The notes beneath the pieces were generated by a model. That model was not told where the DNA came from, searched no databases, and saw only the letters and a list, made by a program, of their open reading frames with translations. This document shows, piece by piece, positions 16,407 to 25,986 of a stretch of 64,000 bases of DNA. This DNA comes from Streptomyces solicavernae (GTDB taxonomy: Bacteria > Actinomycetota > Actinomycetes > Streptomycetales > Streptomycetaceae): NCBI RefSeq assembly GCF_029968095.1, contig NZ_JASCIR010000015.1:95404-159403 (forward strand), read 5' to 3'. The translations under genes and the position numbers were made by a program. The first letter of the stretch is position 1. Each line of letters begins with the position of its first letter.

Positions 16407-17162
16407 GTGGACCACACCCGTCCCACGCTGCGCTGCCTGAAAGAGGATCTGCGCTTACCAGTGCCGCCCGTCACCACACCGCTCGATGAGATCGACCATC
16501 CCGTACTGAACAAGGCGCAGGAGCAGTTCGCCGGCGATGCGGGCAGGCAGCACGAGCGGATCCGTGCCGTCGACGACCAGGTTTTGTTCAAGGTCAAGGT
16601 GCAGCGTTGGCGGGGCGCGGTCTGGAGGTCCGAGCCCTGTCCATGGCTGGTTGCGGCGGGTACGCGCGAAGACGGGTCGGCCGACGATTTCTATGCGGCC
16701 CTGGCCCATGACGCGAAGGCGTCCCGCAGCGCCTACAACGCGCAGCACTCTCGCCCGCTGACCACCCAGACGTACGTCGGCAACCTGCTGCCGGACCGGG
16801 ACGACCACTTGCGCTACCGGCTGGAGGAAGGCGCCCGGTTCGTCCGCCGCCTTGAGAGCGTCATCCCCGGGCTCGCCCGCGCCTCACTCATCGACGGCGC
16901 AGAGCACACCGTCGCATACGACACCTTCACCCTGGGCGTCCAGATCCGCGCACAGGAGGAACACGAGGCGTACGTCGCGGTACGGATCACCGGCTCCGTC
17001 CCCGGCGATCTCGTCCGCATCGTCCTTGACATCGTCCCCGGCTGCGAGCGCGGAGGCTGGTTCCCCGAATCACGCCTCCCCGACCGGGACCTGCTCCCCG
17101 CCGAGCAGGCGTGGTCGAACCTGATGGACCCGGCCACGGCCGGGAAGCTCCTCGCAGACTGA
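16407..17162 (+). CDS. Unknown 251-aa partner of RHH gene (possible toxin)
   Basis: A soluble 251-aa protein from GTG 16407. Visible motifs are QVLFKVKVQRWRGAVWRSEP near residue 50, SADDFYAALAHDAKASRSAYN, SRPLTTQTYVGNLLPDRDDHL and a C-terminal VAVRITGSVPGDLVRIVLDI half. I recognise no known toxin fold or catalytic motif. Its pairing with an RHH gene inside a mobile remnant suggests a toxin-antitoxin or defence role, which is inference only. Confidence 0.6.
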   Translation: MDHTRPTLRCLKEDLRLPVPPVTTPLDEIDHPVLNKAQEQFAGDAGRQHERIRAVDDQVLFKVKVQRWRGAVWRSEPCPWLVAAGTREDGSADDFYAALAHDAKASRSAYNAQHSRPLTTQTYVGNLLPDRDDHLRYRLEEGARFVRRLESVIPGLARASLIDGAEHTVAYDTFTLGVQIRAQEEHEAYVAVRITGSVPGDLVRIVLDIVPGCERGGWFPESRLPDRDLLPAEQAWSNLMDPATAGKLLAD

Positions 17163-17333
17163 ACGGGAGCCCCCAGCGGTCTGACATCGCATCAGGCCGC
17201 TGGAAGAAACCCGAGCTCAGGACGTGGAAGCGAGCCTGATCACTGCCATCGCGGCCAAACATCGACCAAACATGCCCTCACGACGGCCCTCCATGAGCGT
17301 CCATGGTGGTTCCCGGGACGTCACGGCAAGAAG

Positions 17334-17368
17334 AAACCCCAGGTCAGAAGCTGTTTCAACCTGGGGTT
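17334..17368 (-). terminator. Terminator of tRNA-Thr
   Basis: Stem AACCCCAGGT / ACCTGGGGTT directly 3' of the tRNA on the minus strand. Original of the displaced copies at 12793 and 15596. Confidence 0.75.
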
Positions 17369-17374
17369 CAAGTG

Positions 17375-17448
17375 AGCCCCCTGTCGGATTCGAACCGACG
17401 ACCTACGCATTACAAGTGCGTTGCTCTGGCCATCTGAGCTAAGGAGGC
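17375..17448 (-). tRNA. tRNA-Thr (anticodon TGT)
   Basis: A 74-nt cloverleaf. Acceptor stem GCCTCCT pairs with AGGGGGC (one G-U), discriminator T. The anticodon stem ACGCA/TGCGT encloses CTTGTAA (anticodon TGT, reads ACA). T-arm GTCGG TTCGAAT CCGAC. CCA is not encoded. Its 3' half is the attachment core of the island to its left. Confidence 0.93.
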
Positions 17449-17873
17449 GCAGCCGCGGTCGAACAGGTGGTGCGGCGGTTTCCACACTTTACACAGGCGC
17501 CGTGCCCCCGGGCCACGGACAATCCCGCCCCGGGTCCGGCGCCTGCCGGTCGTCCGTGGCAAGGCGTCCGAGGTGCGCGAGTTCCCGTACGTACGACCTG
17601 CTGACACCGGCCGGTCCGCCGGGTACTGTCGCAGCCAGTCCGGCCCCGGCCGGTCTACACCACTGCAACACCCTGCATGACCGATGCATGACCGATGTAT
17701 GACCTATGCATGCCGATGTATGACCTATGCATGCCGATGTATGACCTATGCGTCATCAACGCATGACGGTGCATGACCGATGCATCACCACTGCACCGCA
17801 ACGATGCGGCGCAGCCACCACCTTTACTCGGATCGTCCGGCACGTTCCTGCCGGTGAAGGGGGCTTCACAGCC
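17449..17873. other. Spacer upstream of msiK, no gene
   Basis: The msiK promoter should lie here. The region contains an unusually AT-rich repeat block (separate entry); no coding frame is supported. Confidence 0.5.
17676..17795. repeat. 21-bp period repeats rich in ATGCAT upstream of msiK
   Basis: Units built from GACCTATGCATGCC and GATGTAT recur at 17701, 17722 and 17743 with a 21-bp period, flanked by diverged TGCATGACCGA copies. Two helical turns per unit would suit an operator array, but it may simply be another spacer repeat. Confidence 0.7.
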
Positions 17874-19010
17874 ATGGCTTCTGTCACGTTCGACAAGGCG
17901 ACACGCATCTACCCGGGCGGCGACAAGCCCGCGGTGGACGGACTGGAGATCGAGATCGAGGACGGCGAGTTCCTCGTCCTCGTCGGTCCCTCCGGCTGCG
18001 GAAAGTCGACCTCCCTGCGCATGCTCGCGGGGCTTGAGGACGTCAACGGCGGTGCGATCCGCATCGGCGACCGCGACGTCACGCACCTGCCGCCCAAGGA
18101 CCGGGACATCGCCATGGTGTTCCAGAACTACGCGCTCTACCCGCACATGACGGTCGCCGACAACATGGGCTTCGCGCTCAAGATCGCGGGCGTCCCGAAG
18201 GCGGAGATCCGGCAGAAGGTCGAGGACGCGGCGAAGATCCTCGACCTCACCGAGTACCTGGGCCGCAAGCCCAAGGCGCTCTCCGGCGGTCAGCGCCAGC
18301 GCGTCGCGATGGGCCGCGCGATCGTCCGTGAGCCGCAGGTCTTCCTCATGGACGAGCCGCTGTCCAACCTCGACGCCAAGCTGCGCGTCTCGACCCGTAC
18401 GCAGATCGCCTCGCTCCAGCGCCGCCTCGGCATCACCACGGTGTACGTCACGCACGACCAGGTCGAGGCCATGACGATGGGCGATCGCGTGGCCGTGCTG
18501 AAGGACGGGCTGCTGCAGCAGGTGGACTCGCCGCGCAACATGTACGACCGTCCGGCCAACCTCTTCGTCGCCGGGTTCATCGGGTCCCCCGCCATGAACC
18601 TCGTCGAGGTCCCGATCACCGACGGCGGCGTGAAGTTCGGCAACTCCGTGGTCCCGGTGAACCGCGAGGCCCTCACCGCCGCCGCCGACAAGGGCGACCG
18701 CACCGTCACCGTCGGCGTCCGCCCCGAGCACTTCGACGTGGTGGAGCAGAACGGCACCACCGCCAAGTCGCTGTCCAAGGACTCCGAGGGCGCCCCCGCC
18801 GGCCTCGCCATCACGGTGAACGTCGTCGAGGAACTCGGCGCCGACGGCTACGTCTACGGCACCGCCGACATCGGCGGCGAGCCCAAGGACCTCGTGGTCC
18901 GCGTCAGCGGCCGCGCCGTCCCGGAGAAGGGCTCCCAGCTGCACGTCGTGCCCCGTCCCGGCGAGACCCACGTCTTCGCCACGTCCAGCGGGGAACGCCT
19001 CAGCGACTGA
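17874..19010 (+). CDS. msiK: MsiK, shared ATPase of sugar ABC importers
   Basis: A 378-aa ABC ATPase of the MalK/UgpC group. Walker A GPSGCGKST (residues 38-46), Q-loop FQNYALYPHMTV, signature LSGGQRQRVAMGRA, Walker B VFLMDEPLSNLD, switch His in VTHDQVEAMTM, then the C-terminal OB-fold regulatory domain (VGVRPEHF). In Streptomyces the single MsiK energises several carbohydrate importers (maltose, cellobiose, chitobiose and others). No permease genes are adjacent, as expected for a stand-alone shared ATPase. ATG 17874 is the first start matching the family. A 17-bp hairpin terminates it. Confidence 0.92.
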   Translation: MASVTFDKATRIYPGGDKPAVDGLEIEIEDGEFLVLVGPSGCGKSTSLRMLAGLEDVNGGAIRIGDRDVTHLPPKDRDIAMVFQNYALYPHMTVADNMGFALKIAGVPKAEIRQKVEDAAKILDLTEYLGRKPKALSGGQRQRVAMGRAIVREPQVFLMDEPLSNLDAKLRVSTRTQIASLQRRLGITTVYVTHDQVEAMTMGDRVAVLKDGLLQQVDSPRNMYDRPANLFVAGFIGSPAMNLVEVPITDGGVKFGNSVVPVNREALTAAADKGDRTVTVGVRPEHFDVVEQNGTTAKSLSKDSEGAPAGLAITVNVVEELGADGYVYGTADIGGEPKDLVVRVSGRAVPEKGSQLHVVPRPGETHVFATSSGERLSD

Positions 19011-19028
19011 GTCCCGTCAGCCTTCGGG

Positions 19029-19084
19029 GCGCAGACCCGCAGACCCGCAGACCCCAACTCGCCCCGCAGACCCCAACTCGCCCC
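19029..19084. repeat. Tandem repeats GCAGACCC and CCCAACTCGCC
   Basis: They lie between the msiK stop and its terminator. A further CGCACC array is at about 19160-19195. Confidence 0.75.
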
Positions 19085-19118
19085 GGTGGCCCCGCACTTC
19101 GGTGCGGGGCCACCGGGG
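19081..19118 (+). terminator. Strong terminator after msiK
   Basis: A perfect 17-bp stem around a TTCG tetraloop. A second copy of the right arm with the TTCG follows immediately (to about 19139). Confidence 0.88.
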
Positions 19119-19368
19119 CACTTCGGTGCGGGGCCACCGTCGCGCCCGCACGGGAACAGCCGCAGCCGCACCCGCACCCGCACCCGCACCCGCGCTGGAA
19201 CAGCCGCACCCGCACGGGACCAGCGGCCACCGAGTCGACAAATACCCCGCCACAACGCCCATTTCGGATCTCGTACGTCAACACGCTATTCGAAATATTC
19301 CCTCGAACCGTCGCCCGTTCCGGTGACCAAATGTCTCCAAATCATCACTGACCGCTACGCTCACACGC

Positions 19369-19776
19369 GTGAACCAAAGCGCCCGCCGAATCGGCCGAAC
19401 CCTCGCTCTTGTCCTCCCCGTCGTCCTCGTCCTGTCCGGGACGCTCGCGGTCACCCGGGTCAACTGGTCGGGTGGCTCGCAGTCGGTGCTCGCCGCGTCG
19501 TCCGAGGACGTCTCGACGCCCGCCAAGACCCGCGCCCCGCGGGAAGCCCTGCGCGACCGGCTCCTGCTCGAACTGCAGGAGAAGAACCCGGGAGTCGCCC
19601 TCACCACACTCCAGCAGGAGGTCGACGCCCGCCCGTCCCTCGCCAAGCACTGCGCCTGGATCGCCCGCGCCCTCGGCCGCGCCGCGGTCCGCCAGTACGG
19701 CCCCAGCCGCGCCCAGTCCTACGCCCGCCCGGTCTGCGACACCGCCTTCGCGACGGGCGTGGCCCAGTCGGTCTGA
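19369..19776 (+). CDS. Exported protein, unknown
   Basis: A 135-aa protein from GTG 19369. One N-terminal hydrophobic segment (TLALVLPVVLVLSGTLAV) acts as a signal or anchor, followed by a soluble domain (ALRDRLLLELQEKNPGVALT, then LAKHCAWIARALGRAAVRQY) with a cysteine pair (HCAW, PVCDT). No named family is recognised. The upstream 150 bases are comparatively AT-rich and probably hold its promoter. Confidence 0.7.
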   Translation: MNQSARRIGRTLALVLPVVLVLSGTLAVTRVNWSGGSQSVLAASSEDVSTPAKTRAPREALRDRLLLELQEKNPGVALTTLQQEVDARPSLAKHCAWIARALGRAAVRQYGPSRAQSYARPVCDTAFATGVAQSV

Positions 19777-19833
19777 CCCGGCCGCGGAAGTCACCCTGGG
19801 GTCCGGCCACGGAAGACACCTCCGGACAGGCCC

Positions 19834-19839
19834 TAGGGT
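19834..19839 (+). promoter_or_regulatory. Candidate -10 box, leaderless start
   Basis: TAGGGT ends 6 bases before ATG 19846, the spacing expected for a leaderless Streptomyces transcript. No clear -35 is seen. Confidence 0.4.
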
Positions 19840-19845
19840 GCGGTC

Positions 19846-20571
19846 ATGACCGACCCGCACTCCTCCCCCGTACAGGCCGTGATCCTCGCCGGAGGCCAAG
19901 GCTCCCGGTTGCGCCCGTACACCGACGACCGACCGAAGCCGATGGTCGAGATCCCCGGAACCGGGGTCCCGATCATCGGCCATCAGCTTTCCTGGCTCGC
20001 CGCCGAAGGCGTCACCGACGCCGTCATCTCCTGCGGGCACCTCGCGGGCGTCCTCCAGGAGTGGCTGGCGAAGGCCGAACTGCCCCTGCGGGTCACGACG
20101 GTGGTCGAGGAGGAGCCGCTGGGCCGCGGCGGCGGACTGAAGTACGCGGCCGCGCGCCTGCCGCACCCGGACGGCAGCTGGTACGCGACGAACGGCGACA
20201 TCTGGACCCGCTTCCCGCTGCGCGAGATGGCCGCCTTCCACACCGGCCGGGACGCCATCGCCACCCTCGCCCTGGCCCGGCCCCGGCTCCCCTGGGGCGC
20301 CGTCGAGACCGACGGCTTCGGCCACATCACGGACTTCATCGAGTCCCCGCCCGTCCCGTACGAGATCAACGCGGGCGTGTACGTCTTCTCCCCCGAGTTC
20401 GCCGCACTCCTCCCCGACCGCGGCGACCACGAACGCACCACGTTCCCCCGCCTCGCCCGCCGGCGCCGACTGGCCGGCTATCCGCTGCCGCAGGGCGCGT
20501 ACTGGCGCGCCATCGACACGGCGAAGGACCTCACGGAGGCGGCGAAGGAGCTGGCCGCACAGAGGGGTTGA
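19846..20571 (+). CDS. Sugar-1-phosphate nucleotidyltransferase
   Basis: A 241-aa enzyme of the RmlA/ManC-like family. The nucleotide-binding signature AVILAGGQGSRLRPYTDDRP, then KPMVEI, lies at residues 11-36. The product-binding and metal region is GDIWTRFPL, and EINAGVYVFS is typical of the C-terminal half. It joins a sugar 1-phosphate to an NTP to give an NDP-sugar, probably mannose- or glucose-type. A catalytic domain only, with no left-handed beta-helix. Confidence 0.85.
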   Translation: MTDPHSSPVQAVILAGGQGSRLRPYTDDRPKPMVEIPGTGVPIIGHQLSWLAAEGVTDAVISCGHLAGVLQEWLAKAELPLRVTTVVEEEPLGRGGGLKYAAARLPHPDGSWYATNGDIWTRFPLREMAAFHTGRDAIATLALARPRLPWGAVETDGFGHITDFIESPPVPYEINAGVYVFSPEFAALLPDRGDHERTTFPRLARRRRLAGYPLPQGAYWRAIDTAKDLTEAAKELAAQRG

Positions 20572-20595
20572 GGGCAAGGCGAGAGGGTTGACGCC

Positions 20596-20677
20596 CACGA
20601 AAGTACGGGCCGGACCCCGCGCGAGCACGGGCCGGACCCCGCGCAAGCACAGGCCGGACCCCGCGCACATCCCTGAG
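20596..20677. repeat. Tandem repeat, unit with GGGCCGGACCCCGCGC
   Basis: Three copies with a period of about 22 bp, right after the nucleotidyltransferase stop. Confidence 0.85.
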
Positions 20678-20708
20678 CGCCAGGCCCGGCCCGTACCGTC
20701 TGCGGCGG

Positions 20709-22310
20709 CTAGCCGAGCAATCCCCCGACCAGCCCCGGCTCCTCACTCCCCGAGCCGCCGCTCCCCGTACCCCCGCTGGACGTGGGCCCGCTGCTCGTGG
20801 ACGGCGGGGCCGACTCCTGGGGCGGCGGCTGCTGACCCGTGCCGGCGGTCTCGCTCGGCCGGCTGTCGGCCGAGCCGGACTCGCCGGCCGTACCGGGCGT
20901 GGACGCGGGCGCCGACGGCGGCGTCGACGTGTTGCCCTGCGTCGGAGCGCCGGTCGACGCGGACGGCGTCTGCCGCTCGGTGCGCCGCTCCTTCGGCTCG
21001 GTCGGCAGCGGCGACCCCGGCTGCTCGTTGCGCGGCGCCTCACCGGGCCCGGGGGCGGTCACCCGGTCCGCGTCCCGCACCGCGCCGCCGAGCAACGAGC
21101 CGACGAGCAGCGTGAGTCCGACGATCACGGTGCCGACCAGGAACCCGCGCCGCAGCACCCGGCGGCGCAGCTCCCACAGCTCCGCGCGCGGCCCGAGCCG
21201 CCGCCAGGCCTCGCCGGCGAGCCAGCCGTCCACGGAGTACACCGGCGCACCCGCGATGATCAGCGGGCTCCACGCGGCGAGGTAGATGATGTCCGGCGCG
21301 TCGTACACCGGCACCGACTTCCAGCTGACCGTGACGAGCAGCGCGGCCGAGAGCAGCCCGCCGACCACCGCCGCCGCCCGCTGCCAGAGCCCGAGCACGG
21401 TCAGCACGCCGACGATGACCTGCAGGAACGCGATGACGAGCCCCGCGCCGACCGGGTGCGCGAGCGCCCAGTCCCGCATCGGCTCGGCGAGCTCCCAAGG
21501 GTGCAGCGAATTCAGCCACTTGACCATGGAGCCGCGCTCGCCGCCGTCGAAGTAGACGGGGTCGCAGAGCTTGCCCATGCCCGCGTAGATGGAGATGAAG
21601 CCGAGGAAGATGCGCAGCGGAAGCAGCACCACACCGAGGTTCAACCGCCGCCCCGGGTAGTACGCGTGGCGCACGGAGTCGTTGCCGTGCCTGCGCGGCG
21701 ACCGCTCCCCGGCCTCCTCGTACGCCGACTCCTTGCGCGCCAACTCCTCGTACGCGTAAGCCGCTTCGGCCTCTTCGTCGTACACGCTGCCCGAGGACTG
21801 CACGCGGGGCAGGATCCGGGTGTCGCTGTCGTCGGGCTCGCGCGGGCCGATGACGTGCGGCGGCGGGGCGGCCTCGGTGACGCGCGGGATGACCTGCGTG
21901 GCGGCGCCGGCGGGATCGGCAGCTCCGGCAGTACCGGCAGTGCCGTCAGTGCCGACAAGGGAGGCGTCGTGCTGCACGCCGGTGGTGCGCACCGCCTGCA
22001 GCAGGCCGCCGGCGCCCGGGTCGCCGGGCACGGACTTCCCGCTCCATACGACGGGGGCGCGCCGGCGCGCGGCTGCGGCGCCCGCTCCGGCGGGTACGCC
22101 CGTGGCGAGCCCGGCGAGCGCCAACTGCCGTGCGATACGCGGGGACTGGGTCTGCTGAGCCGTGGGGAGCTGCACGCGGAAGCTCGCGTGATTGACGATG
22201 ACCTGCGCCGGGTCGCACGGCACCTTCACCATGCTCAGCGCGGGTCCGTCGTCGAATCCCGACGGGCCTCCCCCTGCGGGTGTGCGGGGTGTTCTGGTGT
22301 CCACACTCAT
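20709..22310 (-). CDS. DoxX-family membrane protein with long disordered ends
   Basis: A 533-aa protein. Residues 1-220 are a Pro/Ala/Glu-rich cytoplasmic region. The DoxX-type bundle follows: LPLRIFLGFISIYAGMGKLC, then GAGLVIAFLQVIVGVLTVLG and AAVVGGLLSAALLVTVSW. An extra helix (FLVGTVIVGLTLLVGSLLGG) comes before a 100-residue Ser/Thr/Gly/Pro-rich extracellular tail. DoxX proteins take part in redox or thiol stress complexes in actinobacteria; this one's partner is not evident. Confidence 0.8.
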   Translation of the reverse strand: MSVDTRTPRTPAGGGPSGFDDGPALSMVKVPCDPAQVIVNHASFRVQLPTAQQTQSPRIARQLALAGLATGVPAGAGAAAARRRAPVVWSGKSVPGDPGAGGLLQAVRTTGVQHDASLVGTDGTAGTAGAADPAGAATQVIPRVTEAAPPPHVIGPREPDDSDTRILPRVQSSGSVYDEEAEAAYAYEELARKESAYEEAGERSPRRHGNDSVRHAYYPGRRLNLGVVLLPLRIFLGFISIYAGMGKLCDPVYFDGGERGSMVKWLNSLHPWELAEPMRDWALAHPVGAGLVIAFLQVIVGVLTVLGLWQRAAAVVGGLLSAALLVTVSWKSVPVYDAPDIIYLAAWSPLIIAGAPVYSVDGWLAGEAWRRLGPRAELWELRRRVLRRGFLVGTVIVGLTLLVGSLLGGAVRDADRVTAPGPGEAPRNEQPGSPLPTEPKERRTERQTPSASTGAPTQGNTSTPPSAPASTPGTAGESGSADSRPSETAGTGQQPPPQESAPPSTSSGPTSSGGTGSGGSGSEEPGLVGGLLG

Positions 22311-22403
22311 CTAACCGAGTGATGTGTGCTTAGGACACTGCCTTGACCGCCCCGATCTGTCCGGGCCCCGTCAAGGCCCGGCCCCCGCACCCCGCTCGGC
22401 GGA

Positions 22404-23354
22404 TCAACTCCTGCGCCGCGCCGCCTCGTAGAGCACCACACCGGCGGCGACACCGGCGTTCAGCGACTCGGCGCCGCCCGGCATCGGGATCTTCACCCTG
22501 AAGTCGCAGGTCTCGCCCACGAGTCGGGACAGGCCCTTGCCCTCGCTGCCGACCACGATCACCACCGGGCCGTCCAGCGCCTCCAGTTCACCGACCTCGT
22601 GCTCACCGTCGGCGGCGAGACCCACGACGACGAGCCCGTCCTTCTTGTACGCCTCCAGGGCGCGCGTCAGGTTGGTCGCGCGCGCCACCGGCGTACGCGC
22701 CGCGGTGCCCGCCGAGGTCTTCCACGCCCCGGCGGTCATACCGGCCGCGCGCCGCTCCGGCACGACCACGCCGTGCCCGCCGAACGCGGAGACGGAACGG
22801 ACGACGGCGCCGAGGTTGCGCGGGTCGGTCACGCCGTCGAGGGCGACGATCAGCGGGTCCTCGCCGTCGTCGAACGCGGCGTGCGCCAGGTCCTCGGGGT
22901 GCGCGTACTCGTACGGCGGGACCTGCAGGACGAGGCCCTGGTGGTTGAGGCCGTTGGTCATGCGGTCGAGCTCGGCGCGCGGCGCCTCCATCAGGTTGAT
23001 GCCGCCGCGCTCGGCGACGAGCTGCAGCGCCTCGCGGACCCGCTCGTCGTTGTCGATGTACTGCAGGACGTACAGCGTGGACGCGGGCACGCCCTCGCGC
23101 AGCGCCTCCACGACCGGGTTGCGGCCGACGACCAGCTCGGACGTGCCCTTGCCGCCGCGGCGCGCGACGGGCCGCCGGGCTGCCTGCTTGGCCTTGGCGT
23201 TGGCGATGCGGTTCTTCTTGTGCTTCTTGCGCATCTCGGCGGGCGGGGTCGGGCCCTTGCCCTCAAGGCCGCGGCGCCGCTGGCCACCGCTGCCGACCGT
23301 CGCACCCTTCTTGTTGCTGGTGCGGCGGTTCCTGCGCTGGCTGTTCCCGGCCAT
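22404..23354 (-). CDS. rlmB: 23S rRNA (guanosine-2251-2'-O)-methyltransferase
   Basis: A 316-aa SPOUT (TrmH-type) methyltransferase. A basic, Lys-rich N-terminal tail (residues 1-70), then the substrate-binding domain GRNPVVEALREGVPASTLYV, and the trefoil-knot domain with motifs LDGVTDPRNLGAVVRSVSAFG, VVGSEGKGLSRLV and IPMPGGAESLNAGVAAGVVL. It modifies G2251 of 23S rRNA using SAM. It is about 100 bp downstream of cysS and probably cotranscribed. Confidence 0.92.
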   Translation of the reverse strand: MAGNSQRRNRRTSNKKGATVGSGGQRRRGLEGKGPTPPAEMRKKHKKNRIANAKAKQAARRPVARRGGKGTSELVVGRNPVVEALREGVPASTLYVLQYIDNDERVREALQLVAERGGINLMEAPRAELDRMTNGLNHQGLVLQVPPYEYAHPEDLAHAAFDDGEDPLIVALDGVTDPRNLGAVVRSVSAFGGHGVVVPERRAAGMTAGAWKTSAGTAARTPVARATNLTRALEAYKKDGLVVVGLAADGEHEVGELEALDGPVVIVVGSEGKGLSRLVGETCDFRVKIPMPGGAESLNAGVAAGVVLYEAARRRS

Positions 23355-23453
23355 GACCTACCTGTTTCCTGAAGCTCTCGCGTGCGTACGTACGTATAAG
23401 TGAGTGTGCCGCCCGGCGGACCGGGCGGCCAGTCCCGGGCGGGCCCGGCGGGC

Positions 23454-24851
<1,398 letters not shown>

Positions 24852-24910
24852 GCATCAAGGGTAGTGGGCCGGAAGGAGTGCCCCGCGACCCTTGCGGGGG
24901 CGCGGGACCA

Positions 24911-25003
24911 CTTTGTGACGCGGGACGACGCTCGACGTGACGCGGCACGACCGTCTACGTGACGTGGCACGACCGTCTACGTGACGCGGCACGACCCTCG
25001 ACG
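24911..25003. repeat. Tandem repeat, unit with GTGACGTGGCACGACC
   Basis: About four copies with a period of about 22 bp fill the space between cysS and the next gene. Confidence 0.85.
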
Positions 25004-25004
25004 G

Positions 25005-25409
25005 TCAGATCCGGCCGACGACCTTCCGCGGGGTGACCCGGACGACGACCCGCTCGGCGTCCTCGGCGGAGCGCGGGTTGAACTCGGCGTAGGGCTTGCC
25101 GGTGTACTTCAGGGACAGCTCGTCGATGAGCTCCTGCCCGCCCTCGGTGGTCATGGCGGCGCTGCCGCGGATCTCCGCGTACGAGTACGGGGCGTCGACG
25201 GGCTGCACGACGATGCTGACCCGCGGATCGCGCCGCAGGTTCTGCTGCTTGCGGCGGTCGACGGTGGTCGAGAACAGCACGTCGTCCCCGTCCCGCTTCA
25301 CCCAGACCGGGGAGAGCTGCGGACTGCCGTCGGGCTGGATCGTGCCGACGGTGATGAACACGGGGGTGTCGAGCAGGGTCTTGAGGGCGTCGGAGAGCTG
25401 AGCGGACAT
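25005..25409 (-). CDS. PPOX-class F420-dependent oxidoreductase
   Basis: A 134-aa split-beta-barrel flavin/F420-binding protein. FITVGTIQPDGSPQLSPVWV then DDVLFSTTVDRRKQQNLRRD and RVSIVVQPVDAPYSYAEIRG is the standard order of the PPOX F420-dependent subgroup. It probably reduces an unknown substrate with F420H2. ATG 25409 is chosen for the GGAGGT site 6 bases upstream; the longer frame to 25463 lacks homologous residues. Confidence 0.88.
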   Translation of the reverse strand: MSAQLSDALKTLLDTPVFITVGTIQPDGSPQLSPVWVKRDGDDVLFSTTVDRRKQQNLRRDPRVSIVVQPVDAPYSYAEIRGSAAMTTEGGQELIDELSLKYTGKPYAEFNPRSAEDAERVVVRVTPRKVVGRI

Positions 25410-25482
25410 CTGACCTCCAGGTGCGGGCTTGCGCGGGGCGGGGAGCCCACCCCGCGCAGGCACCGTACCGAGCGGAAGGTGC

Positions 25483-25986
25483 TCAGACGCGGACGACGAG
25501 CGCCGTGGCGATCGCCGCGAGTCCCTCGCCGCGCCCGGTCAGGCCGAGCCCGTCCGTGGTCGTCCCGGACACCGACACCGGCGCCCCGACCGCCTCGGAC
25601 AGCACCTTGCACGCCTCGTCCCGCCGCTTGCCGACCTTCGGCCGTACGCCGATGACCTGCACGGAGACGTTGCCGATCGCGAACCCGGCGGCCCGCACGA
25701 TGCGCGCGGCCTCGGTGAGCAGGCTGACGCCGGAGGCGCCGGCCCACTCGGGGCGCGAGGTGCCGAAGTGCGCTCCGAGGTCGCCGACGCCTGCGGCGGA
25801 GAACAGCGCGTCGCAGGCGGCGTGCGCGGCGACGTCGCCGTCGGAGTGGCCCGCGAGCCCGTAGCCGCCGCTGGCCGTCTCGTCCCAGAGCAGCCCGGCG
25901 CACCACAGTTCGCGGCCCTGCTCGAAGGCGTGCACATCGGTGCCGACGCCGATCAGCGGCAGGTTCGTCAGCGGATCAGAAGCCAT
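25483..25986 (-). CDS. ispF: 2-C-methyl-D-erythritol 2,4-cyclodiphosphate synthase
   Basis: A 167-aa MEP-pathway enzyme. The metal ligands are Asp/His in GVGTDVHAF and AGHSDGDVAAHAACDAL. GDLGAHFGTSRPEW, the NVSVQVIG strand and the C-terminal GTTTDGLGLTGRGEGLAAIA complete the family pattern. It converts CDP-ME 2-phosphate to MEcPP. Its start overlaps the end of ispD by 11 bp. Confidence 0.95.
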   Translation of the reverse strand: MASDPLTNLPLIGVGTDVHAFEQGRELWCAGLLWDETASGGYGLAGHSDGDVAAHAACDALFSAAGVGDLGAHFGTSRPEWAGASGVSLLTEAARIVRAAGFAIGNVSVQVIGVRPKVGKRRDEACKVLSEAVGAPVSVSGTTTDGLGLTGRGEGLAAIATALVVRV

